Positions 9,266 to 18,225 of a stretch of 64,000 bases of DNA are shown here, in pieces. This stretch comes from Rhodoferax sp. (GTDB lineage Bacteria > Pseudomonadota > Gammaproteobacteria > Burkholderiales > Burkholderiaceae_C): assembly GCF_013297935.1 (NCBI RefSeq), contig NZ_JAAFIX010000001.1, positions 124,001 through 188,000 of the forward strand, given 5' to 3'. How positions within the stretch are numbered: position 1 is the stretch's first letter; every line of letters starts with the position of its first letter. The notes beneath the pieces are model-generated. The model worked only from the letters and a program-made list of their open reading frames with translations. It had not been told where the DNA came from and made no database searches. A program made the translations under genes and the position numbers.

Positions 9266-10189
9266 CTACCCCGCGGCCAATTTGGCCGCTTGACCGCTGA
9301 GATAAGTCCACACCAGCGTAGCTGCCGCATTACTGGTGAGTTCAGCGTGGTCGTACGCGGGAGCCACCTCCACGCAATCCATCCCGATGAAAGACAGTGG
9401 CGCCAACTCTTCCAGCAAGGTCAAGACCTGTGAGCTACTCAGCCCGCCCGGCTCGGGAGTGCCCGTTCCGGGGGCAAACGCGGGGTCCAGGCAGTCGATA
9501 TCCAGTGTGAGGTAGACCGGCGTGTCACCGATGCGCTGGCGAATGGCATCCACCACCTCCGCCAGCCCGGCACCATCACGCCCCCGCAGAGCACGGGCTG
9601 TGAAGATCATTCCACCCTGGTCACGGACGTACTCCCGCGCAGCACGGGTGCCACTGGATCGCAGACCGATTTGGATGGTTTTATCCGCCTGCACCAGGCC
9701 TTCTTGCAAAGCTTCATAGGTCCAGGTGCCATGGCCGGAGGGTTCTCCGAAATGGTCTTCCCACGTATCGCAGTGCGCATCAAAGTGAATCAAGGCCACC
9801 GCACCATAGCGCCGCTTGATCGCACGCAGCAGTGGCAGAGTGACCGAATGATCGCCCCCTAAAAACACGCAATGGTGGTTGTTCAACAAAGCGTCCGCCT
9901 GGGCCTCAATCGCAGCCCGCACCTCCACCAAGGGCGAAGCATTGGGCAAGGTGAACTCACCGGCATCGCCAAGCCTATCGATCGGGCTGACGCCAAAGAC
10001 CGGGTGCAAGCCGTCACACAACATCAAGGATGCGCGCCGGATTTCTTGCGGACCAAACCGCGCGCCCGGACGATTCGTCACCGCACCATCAAACGGAATG
10101 CCTGTCAGCGCAAATGCCTGATCGTGGAGAGGGCCGCAGGCCAGAAAGCGATTGCTGTTGCTGGCATAGGCAAAAGTACCGGTTCCCAT
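9266..10189 (-). CDS. speB: Agmatinase-family ureohydrolase
   Basis: 307 aa binuclear manganese ureohydrolase. Metal ligands are seen in GGDHSVTLP, HFDAHCDTW and LTLDIDCLDPAFAPGTG. The family cleaves agmatine to putrescine and urea; guanidinobutyrase and guanidinopropionase are close relatives that sequence alone does not exclude. The start at 10189 (MGTGTFAYA) has an AGAAGGA ribosome binding site at good spacing; an upstream ATG at 10231 would add 14 residues. It is the first gene of an operon with the puuB-like oxidase, so putrescine made here could feed the pathway encoded on its other side. Confidence 0.87.
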   Translation of the reverse strand: MGTGTFAYASNSNRFLACGPLHDQAFALTGIPFDGAVTNRPGARFGPQEIRRASLMLCDGLHPVFGVSPIDRLGDAGEFTLPNASPLVEVRAAIEAQADALLNNHHCVFLGGDHSVTLPLLRAIKRRYGAVALIHFDAHCDTWEDHFGEPSGHGTWTYEALQEGLVQADKTIQIGLRSSGTRAAREYVRDQGGMIFTARALRGRDGAGLAEVVDAIRQRIGDTPVYLTLDIDCLDPAFAPGTGTPEPGGLSSSQVLTLLEELAPLSFIGMDCVEVAPAYDHAELTSNAAATLVWTYLSGQAAKLAAG

Positions 10190-10326
10190 GAAATGTCCTT
10201 CTGTCGCAAAACTGGTTTGAATGGAATTCATGTCAACCTTAACCGCGCGATTGCGCCTGTTTGGAGCCACTTGAGGGCCACCGCTTGGTGTAGGCTTGAG
10301 CGCTTTGCTGATTGACCCCATACGCC

Positions 10327-11274
10327 ATGAGTACCACGAACACGACACCCCGGCTCCTCTCCTATGCTCTGCTGGCTTCCAGCATGGCGCTGGTCGGCAG
10401 CTACGTCGCCCTGTCGAAGCCATTGGTCATGGTGCTGCCGGTTTTCTTACTCGCGTGGCTGCGTTTCGGAATCGGTGGTCTGGCTACTCTGCACTGGCTC
10501 AAGCGCCCTGCCGACGAGCCGCCCATGACACCGGCCACGCGGAAATTTTTGTTCCTCGAGTCCTTCTTCGGAAACTTTCTGTTTTCTATCTGCATGTTGT
10601 ACGGGGTCAGCATGACCACCGCTGTCTCAGCGGGAGTGATCATGGCCTCCATTCCCGCGGTAGTCGCCATCATGAGCTGGGTTTTTCTGAAGGAAAAAAT
10701 CAACGCCCGAACCTGGATGGCAGTCGCCTGCAGCGCCCTGGGTATTGGTCTACTCGCACTATCAAAAAGTGAGCACGCCGCGCACGCTTCATCAGGGCCA
10801 GCAAGCGATTTGAGTCCTAACAGCCATCTTCTGGGCAACGCTTTGGTTTTCGCCGCCGTGTTGTGTGAAGCCGCTTACGCCGTGATTGCCAAAAAGCTCA
10901 CCGGCGCGCTGACGCCACGGCGGATTACCTCGCTGATCAACCTCTGGGGTTTTGCTCTGGTAACGCCCTTTGGGGCGTATGTGGCCTGGTCCTTTGACTT
11001 CGGCGCGGTGCCGGCGGGTTCCTGGTTGTTGCTGGTGTTTTACGCTCTGGCAGCTAGCGTGTGGACCGTGTGGCTCTGGATGAGTGGGCTCAAGAATGTG
11101 CCCGCCTCACGCGCAGGTGTGTTTACGGTCATGCTGCCCATATCAGCAGCGTTGGTGGGCGTCCTCGTTTTGGGCGAGCCCTTGGGCGGGCTTCAACTGC
11201 TAGCTTTTAGCATCGCACTCCTGAGCGTGGTGCTCGCCACCCTGCCGGGGCGGGAGGCCAGCCCATCACACTAG
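10327..11274 (+). CDS. EamA/DMT-superfamily inner-membrane transporter
   Basis: 315 aa with about ten hydrophobic helices in two EamA halves, typical of drug/metabolite exporters. The ATG at 10327 is preferred over a TTG five codons upstream. It diverges from the agmatinase gene with 137 bases between starts and converges with the RraA-like gene, whose stop overlaps by 9 bases. Substrate unknown; export of an amine or amino acid is only a guess from context. Confidence 0.8.
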   Translation: MSTTNTTPRLLSYALLASSMALVGSYVALSKPLVMVLPVFLLAWLRFGIGGLATLHWLKRPADEPPMTPATRKFLFLESFFGNFLFSICMLYGVSMTTAVSAGVIMASIPAVVAIMSWVFLKEKINARTWMAVACSALGIGLLALSKSEHAAHASSGPASDLSPNSHLLGNALVFAAVLCEAAYAVIAKKLTGALTPRRITSLINLWGFALVTPFGAYVAWSFDFGAVPAGSWLLLVFYALAASVWTVWLWMSGLKNVPASRAGVFTVMLPISAALVGVLVLGEPLGGLQLLAFSIALLSVVLATLPGREASPSH

Positions 11275-11799
11275 TGGGCGGGGCGCAATGACGATGCCGT
11301 CGCGGTCGGCATACAACCAATCTCCGGGTCGCACCCACACGCCCTGAATGCGCACAGGCAGCTGGGTCAAGCCCTGTTGACGCCTCTCTGTGGGCAAAGG
11401 CATAGGCGCAAGTGCGCGGATGCCCACCTCCTGCAGCTCCAGCTCAGCGAGGTCCCGTACGCAACCGTCCACCACCAGTCCGGCCCAACCGTTGCGCGCG
11501 GCAGCCGCAGCCAAGTTGCCCCCGACCAAAGCTCGCCGCAACGAGCTCCCCCCATCCACGATCAGTACTTGCCCGACCCTGCCCGCAGGGGTGTCAAGCC
11601 ACCCCTGCGATTCCACGGCCTGCTTCACAAAGCTGTTGTCCTCAAAACACTGCACCGTGTAGACCGGGCCACAGAAACTCGCCCGCCCTCCAAACTCGCG
11701 AAACACGGGGGGCAACACCCTGAAATCCCCACTCTGGTCACCCTTGTGCGCATCGCAAAAGTCGCAGGTGGAAAACGGGGGAAAAACGGTACCGGACAT
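11266..11799 (-). CDS. RraA-like family protein (RNase E activity regulator / HMG aldolase fold)
   Basis: 177 aa. The conserved family core is visible as GQVLIVDGGSSLRRAL and WAGLVVDGCVRDLAEL, the latter with the Arg-Asp pair that binds metal and pyruvate in 4-hydroxy-4-methyl-2-oxoglutarate aldolases. The length is close to the compact RraA/HMG aldolase type (about 160 aa). The start at 11799 has an AAGGAG site 7 bases upstream. It diverges from the SWIB gene. Whether it modulates RNase E or acts as an aldolase cannot be told from sequence. Confidence 0.8.
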   Translation of the reverse strand: MSGTVFPPFSTCDFCDAHKGDQSGDFRVLPPVFREFGGRASFCGPVYTVQCFEDNSFVKQAVESQGWLDTPAGRVGQVLIVDGGSSLRRALVGGNLAAAAARNGWAGLVVDGCVRDLAELELQEVGIRALAPMPLPTERRQQGLTQLPVRIQGVWVRPGDWLYADRDGIVIAPRPLV

Positions 11800-11976
11800 C
11801 GGGGGACTCCTTGGGGACTGATTTCCACCGATTCTCCAATGAAAAAAACAACATTCCTCACGGAAAATTGGTCTTGCTCCCTTGGAATGGGCCTTTTTTG
11901 CCATTAGCATGTGCGCTACCAGTGAAGAAGCTTTTTTTTGCTGGCGTAAAACCAACTTCTAAAAGGACAATTCACC

Positions 11977-12408
11977 ATGGCAACTGCGAAAAAAGCGCCG
12001 GCAAAGAAAGCCGCTGCTCCAGCAAAGAAAGCTGCTCCTGCAACCAAGGCTGCAGCTCCCGCGAAGAAAGTAGCCGCCAAGGCTGCAGCTCCAGCAAAGA
12101 AAGCCGCTGCTCCCGCCAAGAAGGCAGCCGCTCCTGCTAAAAAAGCCCCTGCCAAGAAGCGAACCGTCAACGCCGCGTTCATGAAGGCCCTGACACCGAG
12201 CGCAGCATTGGCCGCCGTGGTGGGCGCTGCTGCACTGCCACGCACTGAAGTGGTGAGCAAGCTCTGGACATACATCAAGAAGCACGGCCTGCAAGATGCC
12301 GCCAACAAGCGCAACATCAACGCCGATGCCAAGCTCAAAGAAATCTTCGGCAAAGCCCAAGTCACCATGTTTGAACTGGCTGGCCTGATCGGCAAGCACC
12401 TGAAGTAA
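11977..12408 (+). CDS. SWIB-domain protein with histone H1-like lysine/alanine-rich N-terminus
   Basis: 143 aa in two parts. Residues 1-62 are a low-complexity tail of repeated KKAAAPA/KKAPAK units, very basic, resembling bacterial histone H1-like proteins that bind DNA non-specifically. Residues ~64-143 form a SWIB/MDM2-type domain (AFMKALTPSAAL, SKLWTYIKKHGL, LKEIFGKAQVTMFEL), a fold best known from eukaryotic chromatin remodelling complexes and also present in some bacteria. It is a single-gene unit: ribosome binding site AAAAGGA upstream, strong terminator 22 bases after the stop. A nucleoid-associated role is inferred. Confidence 0.88.
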   Translation: MATAKKAPAKKAAAPAKKAAPATKAAAPAKKVAAKAAAPAKKAAAPAKKAAAPAKKAPAKKRTVNAAFMKALTPSAALAAVVGAAALPRTEVVSKLWTYIKKHGLQDAANKRNINADAKLKEIFGKAQVTMFELAGLIGKHLK

Positions 12409-12430
12409 GTCACCTGAGTGACTATCAAAA

Positions 12431-12458
12431 AAGGCCGGACTCTCCGGCCTTTTTTTTC
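12431..12458 (+). terminator. Rho-independent terminator after the SWIB gene
   Basis: Perfect 9-bp stem AAGGCCGGA/TCCGGCCTT with a 3-base loop, followed by eight or more Ts counted with the stem end. Confidence 0.9.
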
Positions 12459-12574
12459 GTGATATGGCCGGAACAAGCTGCGAACTGGACCCCAAAACAC
12501 CTAGGGTTTTCCGCCGATTCTTATTGGTATGGTTTATGCATAATCGCCACCTTTAAACCAAGGGATTTTTACCC

Positions 12575-14146
12575 ATGAAACTCCAGGTACTCGCTCTCGC
12601 CGCAACCATGGCATTCGGAGCAACTGCATTGCAGGCCAAGACATTCAAATGGTCTAGCGCAAGTGACATCGCAACTTGGGACATCCACTCCCAAAACAAT
12701 GCCCTTCAAAACGGCATTCACGCCGCGGTCTATGAAAGCTTTGTCTACTACAACAGCAAGACATTCAAAATCGAACCCGTACTGGCCACGGCCTGGAAGG
12801 ACGTCACACCCACGCAAATGCGCTTCACTTTGCGCAGCGGTGTCAAGTTTCATGATGGCAGCCCACTGACTGTCGATGACGCTGTGTTCTCCATCCAACG
12901 CGCCATGATGCCAACGTCGAACTTCACGCCCTACATTCAGGGTGTGGACAAGGTTGTGAAGGTCAACGAAACGACATTCGACGTTTACAGCAAGGCTCCG
13001 AACCCTGTGCTGTTGAATCAAATGACAGAGTTGCGTGTCATGAGCAAAGCTTGGGCTGAGAAGAACAAGTCTGTCGCTCCGAAGGACATCAAGACACAGG
13101 AAGAAAACTTCGCACACCGTAACGCCAACGGTACGGGTCCCTACATGCTCAAAGAGTGGTTGCCGGACCAAAAGCTGGTTCTCACCCAAAACACAGGCTG
13201 GTGGGGCAAGAGTGATTCGAACGTAACTGAAATCGTCTACACCCCCGTTAAGGCAGTGGCCACCCGCATGGCTGCTTTGCTCTCCGGCGAAGTGGATCTG
13301 GTGCTGGACCCCAGCCCGCAAGACTTGCCACGCGTTCGCTCCAACCCCGAGTTGAAGGTGATGGACGGCATTGAAAACCGCACCATTTTCTTCGGCATGG
13401 ACCAGTTCCGCGACGAGCTCGTGGGCAGCAACATCAAGGGCAAAAACCCTCTGAAAGATGTGCGCGTCCGCAAAGCGCTCTACCAAGCGATCGACGCAGA
13501 CGCGATCACCCGCGTCACCATGCGTGGTCTGGGCCAAGCCACAGGTGCCATCGTGGCACCTCAGGTCACTGGCTGGACAGAGGCTGTGCACAAGCGCTAC
13601 CCGTTCGACGTGGCAGCTGCTCAAAAACTGTTAGCCGATGCGGGCTACAAAGACGGTTTTGAAGTGGATCTGGCGTGCCCGAACAACCGCTACATCAACG
13701 ACGAACAAATCTGCCAGGCTGTGACGGCCATGTGGTCGCGTATAGGCGTGAAGGCGAAGCTGCGCACCCTGCCATTGGTGACCTACTTCCCCATGATCCA
13801 GCGCAATGAAGCCAGTATTTACATGCTGGGCTGGGGCGTACCGACATTTGATGCCTTGTACAGCCTGCAATCCCTGGTTCGCTCCGTGGGCGCTGGCGGT
13901 GACGGCAACTACAACGTCGGCCGTTACAGCAACCCGCAGATGGACGCTTTGATCGAGCGCACCAAAAAAGAAACCGATCTGAAGCTGCGCACCGAATTGC
14001 TCACAAAAGCACTCCAACTGCACAATGACGATGTCGCCAATATTCCTTTGCATAACCAAGTGATTCCTTGGGCCATGAAGAAGAACATTGACGTGGTTCA
14101 TCGTGCGGACAACCGCCTCGATTGGCGCCTGGTCAAAGTTAAGTAA
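12575..14146 (+). CDS. dppA: Peptide/opine ABC transporter substrate-binding protein (DppA/OppA family)
   Basis: 523 aa SBP_bac_5 family protein. A cleavable signal peptide is visible at residues 1-21 (ending TALQA), so it is periplasmic. The mature part begins with FKWSSASDIATWDIHS and contains the family signature around VKFHDGSPLTVDDAVFS. It starts the dppABCDF run. A long upstream region (12460-12574) should hold the promoter. Substrate is probably di- or oligopeptide, but nickel or glutathione carriers share this fold. Confidence 0.88.
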   Translation: MKLQVLALAATMAFGATALQAKTFKWSSASDIATWDIHSQNNALQNGIHAAVYESFVYYNSKTFKIEPVLATAWKDVTPTQMRFTLRSGVKFHDGSPLTVDDAVFSIQRAMMPTSNFTPYIQGVDKVVKVNETTFDVYSKAPNPVLLNQMTELRVMSKAWAEKNKSVAPKDIKTQEENFAHRNANGTGPYMLKEWLPDQKLVLTQNTGWWGKSDSNVTEIVYTPVKAVATRMAALLSGEVDLVLDPSPQDLPRVRSNPELKVMDGIENRTIFFGMDQFRDELVGSNIKGKNPLKDVRVRKALYQAIDADAITRVTMRGLGQATGAIVAPQVTGWTEAVHKRYPFDVAAAQKLLADAGYKDGFEVDLACPNNRYINDEQICQAVTAMWSRIGVKAKLRTLPLVTYFPMIQRNEASIYMLGWGVPTFDALYSLQSLVRSVGAGGDGNYNVGRYSNPQMDALIERTKKETDLKLRTELLTKALQLHNDDVANIPLHNQVIPWAMKKNIDVVHRADNRLDWRLVKVK

Positions 14147-14167
14147 GACCGCACTTCTTTCGTAAAC

Positions 14168-14205
14168 GGGGTCGCGGCAGTATCTGCCGCGGCCCCCATT
14201 TTTTT
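14168..14205 (+). terminator. Terminator/attenuator hairpin between dppA and dppB
   Basis: Stem GGGGTCGCGGCAG/CTGCCGCGGCCCC (one mismatch, 3-base loop) followed by CA and seven Ts. It ends 6 bases before the dppB start, so it could reduce transcription into the membrane and ATPase genes and also mask the dppB ribosome binding site. Confidence 0.75.
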
Positions 14206-14211
14206 GAATCT

Positions 14212-15192
14212 ATGTTTGCATTCATAGTGCGGCGCTTAGCGCAAGCGGCATTGGTGATGGTCACCGTTGCCCTCATATCGTTCATGCTGTTTCAATATGT
14301 TGGCGACCCTGTCGTCTTCCTGTTGGGGCAGGATGCAACGCAAGAGCAAATCAAGGAACTGCGTCAGGCCCTGGGCCTTGACCAACCTTTTATTGTTCAG
14401 TTCTGGCATTTCCTCAGGAATGCTGCCCAGGGCGAGTTCGGCTTCAGTTTGCGCCAGGGGACCCAGGTCTCCGCGCTAATTGCCGAACGCTTCCCTGCCA
14501 CCCTTGAGCTCGCTTTGGTCGCTGGTTTTCTGGCACTTGCGGTCGGAATTCCCATGGGCGTTTACGCCGCGCTCAAACGCGGTTCGTTCTTGAGCCAAGT
14601 GTTCATGACCCTGTCGCTTCTGGGCGTCTCGCTTCCCACCTTCTTGATCGGCATCTTGTTGATTCTGGTGTTCGCCGTAACGCTGGGCTGGTTCCCGAGC
14701 TTCGGCCGCGGAGAAGTGGTCAAGGTAGGCTGGTGGACCAGTGGTTTATTGACGGCAAAGGGATGGCATCACATCGTGTTGCCGGCAGTCACTTTGGCTA
14801 TTTTTCAGCTCACCCTGATCATGCGACTGGTACGGGCCGAGATGTTGGAAGTCTTGCGAACCGACTACATCAAGTTCGCCCGTGCCCGGGGCCTGACAAC
14901 GCGAGCTGTTCACTTCGGGCATGCGCTGAAAAACACGCTGGTACCTGTGATGACGATCACCGGCTTACAGCTGGGCGGTTTGATTGCCTTCGCCATCATC
15001 ACGGAAACTGTGTTCCAGTGGCCGGGCATGGGCCTCTTGTTCATTCAGGCAGTGACGTTTGCAGACATTCCGGTCATGGCCGCGTATTTGTGCTTGATTG
15101 CGCTCATCTTTGTGGTCATCAATCTGATCGTGGACTTGCTGTATTTCGCGGTGGACCCGCGTCTGCGTGCTGGCAAGTCAGGCGGGCATTGA
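14212..15192 (+). CDS. dppB: Peptide ABC transporter permease DppB
   Basis: 326 aa inner-membrane permease with six predicted helices. The family N-terminus MFAFIVRRLAQAAL and the EAA loop (DYIKFARARGLTTRAV) that docks the ATPase are visible. No clear ribosome binding site precedes the ATG; the T-rich tail of a terminator-like hairpin lies directly upstream, which is odd for a gene needing steady translation. Followed by dppC after 42 bases. Confidence 0.9.
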   Translation: MFAFIVRRLAQAALVMVTVALISFMLFQYVGDPVVFLLGQDATQEQIKELRQALGLDQPFIVQFWHFLRNAAQGEFGFSLRQGTQVSALIAERFPATLELALVAGFLALAVGIPMGVYAALKRGSFLSQVFMTLSLLGVSLPTFLIGILLILVFAVTLGWFPSFGRGEVVKVGWWTSGLLTAKGWHHIVLPAVTLAIFQLTLIMRLVRAEMLEVLRTDYIKFARARGLTTRAVHFGHALKNTLVPVMTITGLQLGGLIAFAIITETVFQWPGMGLLFIQAVTFADIPVMAAYLCLIALIFVVINLIVDLLYFAVDPRLRAGKSGGH

Positions 15193-15234
15193 GCCAAAGA
15201 ACACAACCTTTTTTCCCTCAATGAGGAACACCAA

Positions 15235-16146
15235 TTGAACTCTCTATTTCACCGGTGGTGGGATGGTGATGTGGGCTATAGCTTCCGCACCTCCCCCACT
15301 GCCATCTTCGCTGCGCTGATTGCTCTCACCTGTCTGGTGTGTGCCCTCTTTGCGCCCTGGATTGCACCCCACAACCCTTTTGACCTGTCCACATTGCAGC
15401 TGGACAACGCCCGCCTACCTCCCGCCTGGAGTGAAGGCGGCAAGGCCAGCTACCTGCTGGGTACCGACGATCAAGGTCGCGACATTTTGTCCGCCTTGAT
15501 GTACGGTGCCCGTATCTCGCTGGCCGTGGGGCTCGCCTCCGTGGTGTTGTCTCTATTGGTCGGGGTCAGTTTTGGCCTGCTGGCAGGCTTCCTGGGTGGT
15601 TGGGTAGACGCATTGCTGATGCGCTTGTGCGACGTAATGCTCTCCTTCCCCGCGATCCTGGTCGCCTTGCTGATTGCGGGTGTGGGGCGCGCGCTCTTCC
15701 CCAACGCCCACGAGTCACTCGCTTTTGGGGTACTAATCATCTCGATCTCTTTGACGGGTTGGGTGCAATACGCCCGTACCGTGCGCGGCAGTACCTTGGT
15801 TGAGCGCAACAAGGAATATGTGCAAGCTGCACGGGTCACTGGTGTGGCACCGCTTCGCATCATGCGCAAGCATGTGCTGCCCAATGTGCTTGGCCCCGTA
15901 TTGGTGCTCGCCACCATCCAGGTAGCCACGGCCATCATCACCGAAGCCACCCTCTCCTTCCTCGGAGTCGGCGCTCCGCCCACCTCACCGTCGTTAGGCA
16001 CCCTGATCCGGGTCGGCAACGACTACCTGTTCTCCGGCGAATGGTGGATCACCATTTTCCCGGGCGCCATGCTGGTCCTGATTGCCCTGAGTGTTAATTT
16101 GCTGGGTGATTGGTTGCGCGATGCCCTGAACCCCCGCTTGAGATAA
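15235..16146 (+). CDS. dppC: Peptide ABC transporter permease DppC
   Basis: 303 aa second permease. It begins with a TTG codon preceded by a GAGGA site and has the DppC pattern: N-terminal helix, then LLGTDDQGRDILSALMYGARIS, and an EAA loop (EYVQAARVTGVAPLRIM). It pairs with DppB to form the channel. Six bases separate its stop from dppD. Confidence 0.9.
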   Translation: MNSLFHRWWDGDVGYSFRTSPTAIFAALIALTCLVCALFAPWIAPHNPFDLSTLQLDNARLPPAWSEGGKASYLLGTDDQGRDILSALMYGARISLAVGLASVVLSLLVGVSFGLLAGFLGGWVDALLMRLCDVMLSFPAILVALLIAGVGRALFPNAHESLAFGVLIISISLTGWVQYARTVRGSTLVERNKEYVQAARVTGVAPLRIMRKHVLPNVLGPVLVLATIQVATAIITEATLSFLGVGAPPTSPSLGTLIRVGNDYLFSGEWWITIFPGAMLVLIALSVNLLGDWLRDALNPRLR

Positions 16147-16152
16147 CCACCT

Positions 16153-17124
16153 ATGAGTTTGTTACAAGTTAAAAATCTGGTGGTGGAGTTCCCATCACGC
16201 AAAGGCACGCTCCGTGCGCTCGACCAAATATCGTTCGATATCGCACCCGGAGAAATTCTGGGCGTCGTGGGTGAATCCGGCGCAGGCAAGTCGCTGACCG
16301 GCGCTGCAATCATCGGCCTGCTGGAGCCACCGGGTCGTATCGGCGGCGGTGAAATTCTGCTGGAAGGCCAGCGCATCGACAACCTGCCACAAGACCGCAT
16401 GCGTGCGATACGGGGCCGCAAGATCGGTGCGATTTTTCAGGACCCATTAACCTCCTTAAACCCGCTCTACTCGGTCGGTAGGCAACTGATTGAAACGATC
16501 ACCACCCACCTGCCACTGAACCAGGCACAGGCGCGTGAACGGGCCATTCAGCTGTTGAAAGACACCGGTATTCCGGCAGCCGAGCAGCGCATAGACCACT
16601 ACCCGCACCAATTCTCTGGCGGCATGCGCCAGCGCGTCGTGATTGCCTTGGCTTTGGCAGCGGAACCGAAGCTCATCGTCGCTGACGAGCCCACCACGGC
16701 ACTGGACGTTTCCATCCAGGCGCAGATCATCACCCTGCTCAAAACCATCTGCAAAGAGCGTGGTGCTGCGGTCATGCTGATTACCCACGACATGGGCGTG
16801 ATTGCCGAGACTTGCGACCGCGTGGCTGTGATGTATGCGGGCCGGGTAGCCGAAATCGGCCCCGTGCACGATGTGATCAACCGTCCGTCACACCCCTACA
16901 CAGCGGGCCTGATGGCCTGTATCCCCGACATGAGCCAAGATCGCGAAAACCTTCACCAGATTGATGGTGCCATGCCACGACTGAATGCCATCCCACAAGG
17001 CTGCGCATTCAACCCGCGCTGCACCCGCACAATTGCCAAATGCACACAGCAACGCCCAGACCTGATGCAGGCAGGCAACACCCAGGCAGCCTGCTGGCTG
17101 CATGAGGCAGGGGGTGCCGCATGA
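16153..17124 (+). CDS. dppD: Peptide ABC transporter ATP-binding protein DppD
   Basis: 323 aa ATPase with Walker A GESGAGKS, signature FSGGMRQR, Walker [13 protein letters not shown] and switch His in ITHDMGV. The C-terminal oligopeptide/dipeptide domain contains the Cys pattern of [10 protein letters not shown], which in related proteins binds an iron-sulfur cluster. It overlaps dppF by 4 bases (ATGA), indicating translational coupling. Confidence 0.93.
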   Translation: MSLLQVKNLVVEFPSRKGTLRALDQISFDIAPGEILGVVGESGAGKSLTGAAIIGLLEPPGRIGGGEILLEGQRIDNLPQDRMRAIRGRKIGAIFQDPLTSLNPLYSVGRQLIETITTHLPLNQAQARERAIQLLKDTGIPAAEQRIDHYPHQFSGGMRQRVVIALALAAEPKLIVADEPTTALDVSIQAQIITLLKTICKERGAAVMLITHDMGVIAETCDRVAVMYAGRVAEIGPVHDVINRPSHPYTAGLMACIPDMSQDRENLHQIDGAMPRLNAIPQGCAFNPRCTRTIAKCTQQRPDLMQAGNTQAACWLHEAGGAA

Positions 17125-18125
17125 GTCAAGATACCAAACCGCTGGTAAGGGCGACGGACCTCGCCAAGACCTTCGACGTCTCTGCCCCTTGGCTGAACCG
17201 GGTGATTGAACGCAAACCCAAGATGCTGCTCAAGGCAGTAAACGGCGTGAGCTTTGATATTGAACGGGGGACCACCCTCGCTCTGGTGGGAGAGTCCGGA
17301 TGCGGCAAGAGCACGGTCGCGCGTTTGCTGGTCGGCTTGTATGAGCCAACCCGTGGTGGCTTCGAGTTCGACGGCCAGGATGCCCATGCTGCATTCAAAA
17401 CGCCAGAGGGACGCAAGCTACGCAGACGCGTGCAAATGGTGTTTCAAGACCCCTATGCCAGCCTGAATCCACGCTGGACGGTGGGCGACATCATTGCAGA
17501 GCCACTCATCGAACATGAGATCTTGAGTGAGAAAGCCGCCTTGGACCAGCGCGTGGGCGAATTGCTGGAGTCCGTCGGTCTCTCGGCACAAGACCGCATC
17601 AAGTTTCCGCACCAGTTTTCAGGGGGCCAGCGTCAGCGCATCTCCATCGCACGGGCTTTGGCGACCCAGCCAGAGTTTCTGGTGTGCGATGAACCCACCT
17701 CCGCTCTGGATGTAAGTGTGCAGGCGCAAGTGCTCAACATCATGAAAGACCTGCAGCGCAAGCAGGGCCTGACTTACCTGTTCATCTCGCACAACCTCGC
17801 GGTAGTGCGGCATGTCAGCGACCAGGTGGGCGTCATGTACTTGGGTGGCTTGGTGGAGTTGGCTGACAAACACACGCTGTTTGACAGCCCGCGCCACCCC
17901 TATACCCGCATGCTGCTGGATGCCATTCCCAAAATGCACGACACCGGTCGAGCCCGTACGGCGGTGGCAGGCGAGGTGCCGAACCCGCTCAATCCGCCAT
18001 CGGGTTGTGCGTTTCACCCGCGCTGTCCCCATGCCAATGCACGGTGTAAAAGCGAGAAGCCGGAGATGATCAAACGCGATGGAATCCGGGTCGCTTGCCA
18101 CGCGGTAGAGGAAGGCCGCATCTGA
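17121..18125 (+). CDS. dppF: Peptide ABC transporter ATP-binding protein DppF
   Basis: 334 aa partner ATPase of DppD with Walker A GESGCGKST, signature FSGGQRQR, Walker B LVCDEPTSALD and ISHNLAVV. The C-terminal extension has GCAFHPRCPHAN. It is the last gene of the importer and a terminator follows 38 bases after its stop. Confidence 0.93.
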   Translation: MSQDTKPLVRATDLAKTFDVSAPWLNRVIERKPKMLLKAVNGVSFDIERGTTLALVGESGCGKSTVARLLVGLYEPTRGGFEFDGQDAHAAFKTPEGRKLRRRVQMVFQDPYASLNPRWTVGDIIAEPLIEHEILSEKAALDQRVGELLESVGLSAQDRIKFPHQFSGGQRQRISIARALATQPEFLVCDEPTSALDVSVQAQVLNIMKDLQRKQGLTYLFISHNLAVVRHVSDQVGVMYLGGLVELADKHTLFDSPRHPYTRMLLDAIPKMHDTGRARTAVAGEVPNPLNPPSGCAFHPRCPHANARCKSEKPEMIKRDGIRVACHAVEEGRI

Positions 18126-18163
18126 GTTGCGGCTTGCAGGCAAGGCTAGCGCCCAATGAAAAT

Positions 18164-18190
18164 AGGCCGGCATCTACCGGCCTGTTTTTT
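18164..18190 (+). terminator. Terminator after dppF
   Basis: Stem AGGCCGG/CCGGCCT with a 6-base loop followed by G and seven Ts. Confidence 0.85.
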
Positions 18191-18225
18191 TACCAAATCA
18201 GGCACTTGCGCACAAAGAATGCGCC

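Noticed and set aside
11977-12160. Tandem repeat or CRISPR-like array in the KA-rich region
   Set aside because: The repetition is in frame and encodes the lysine/alanine tail; there are no spacers.
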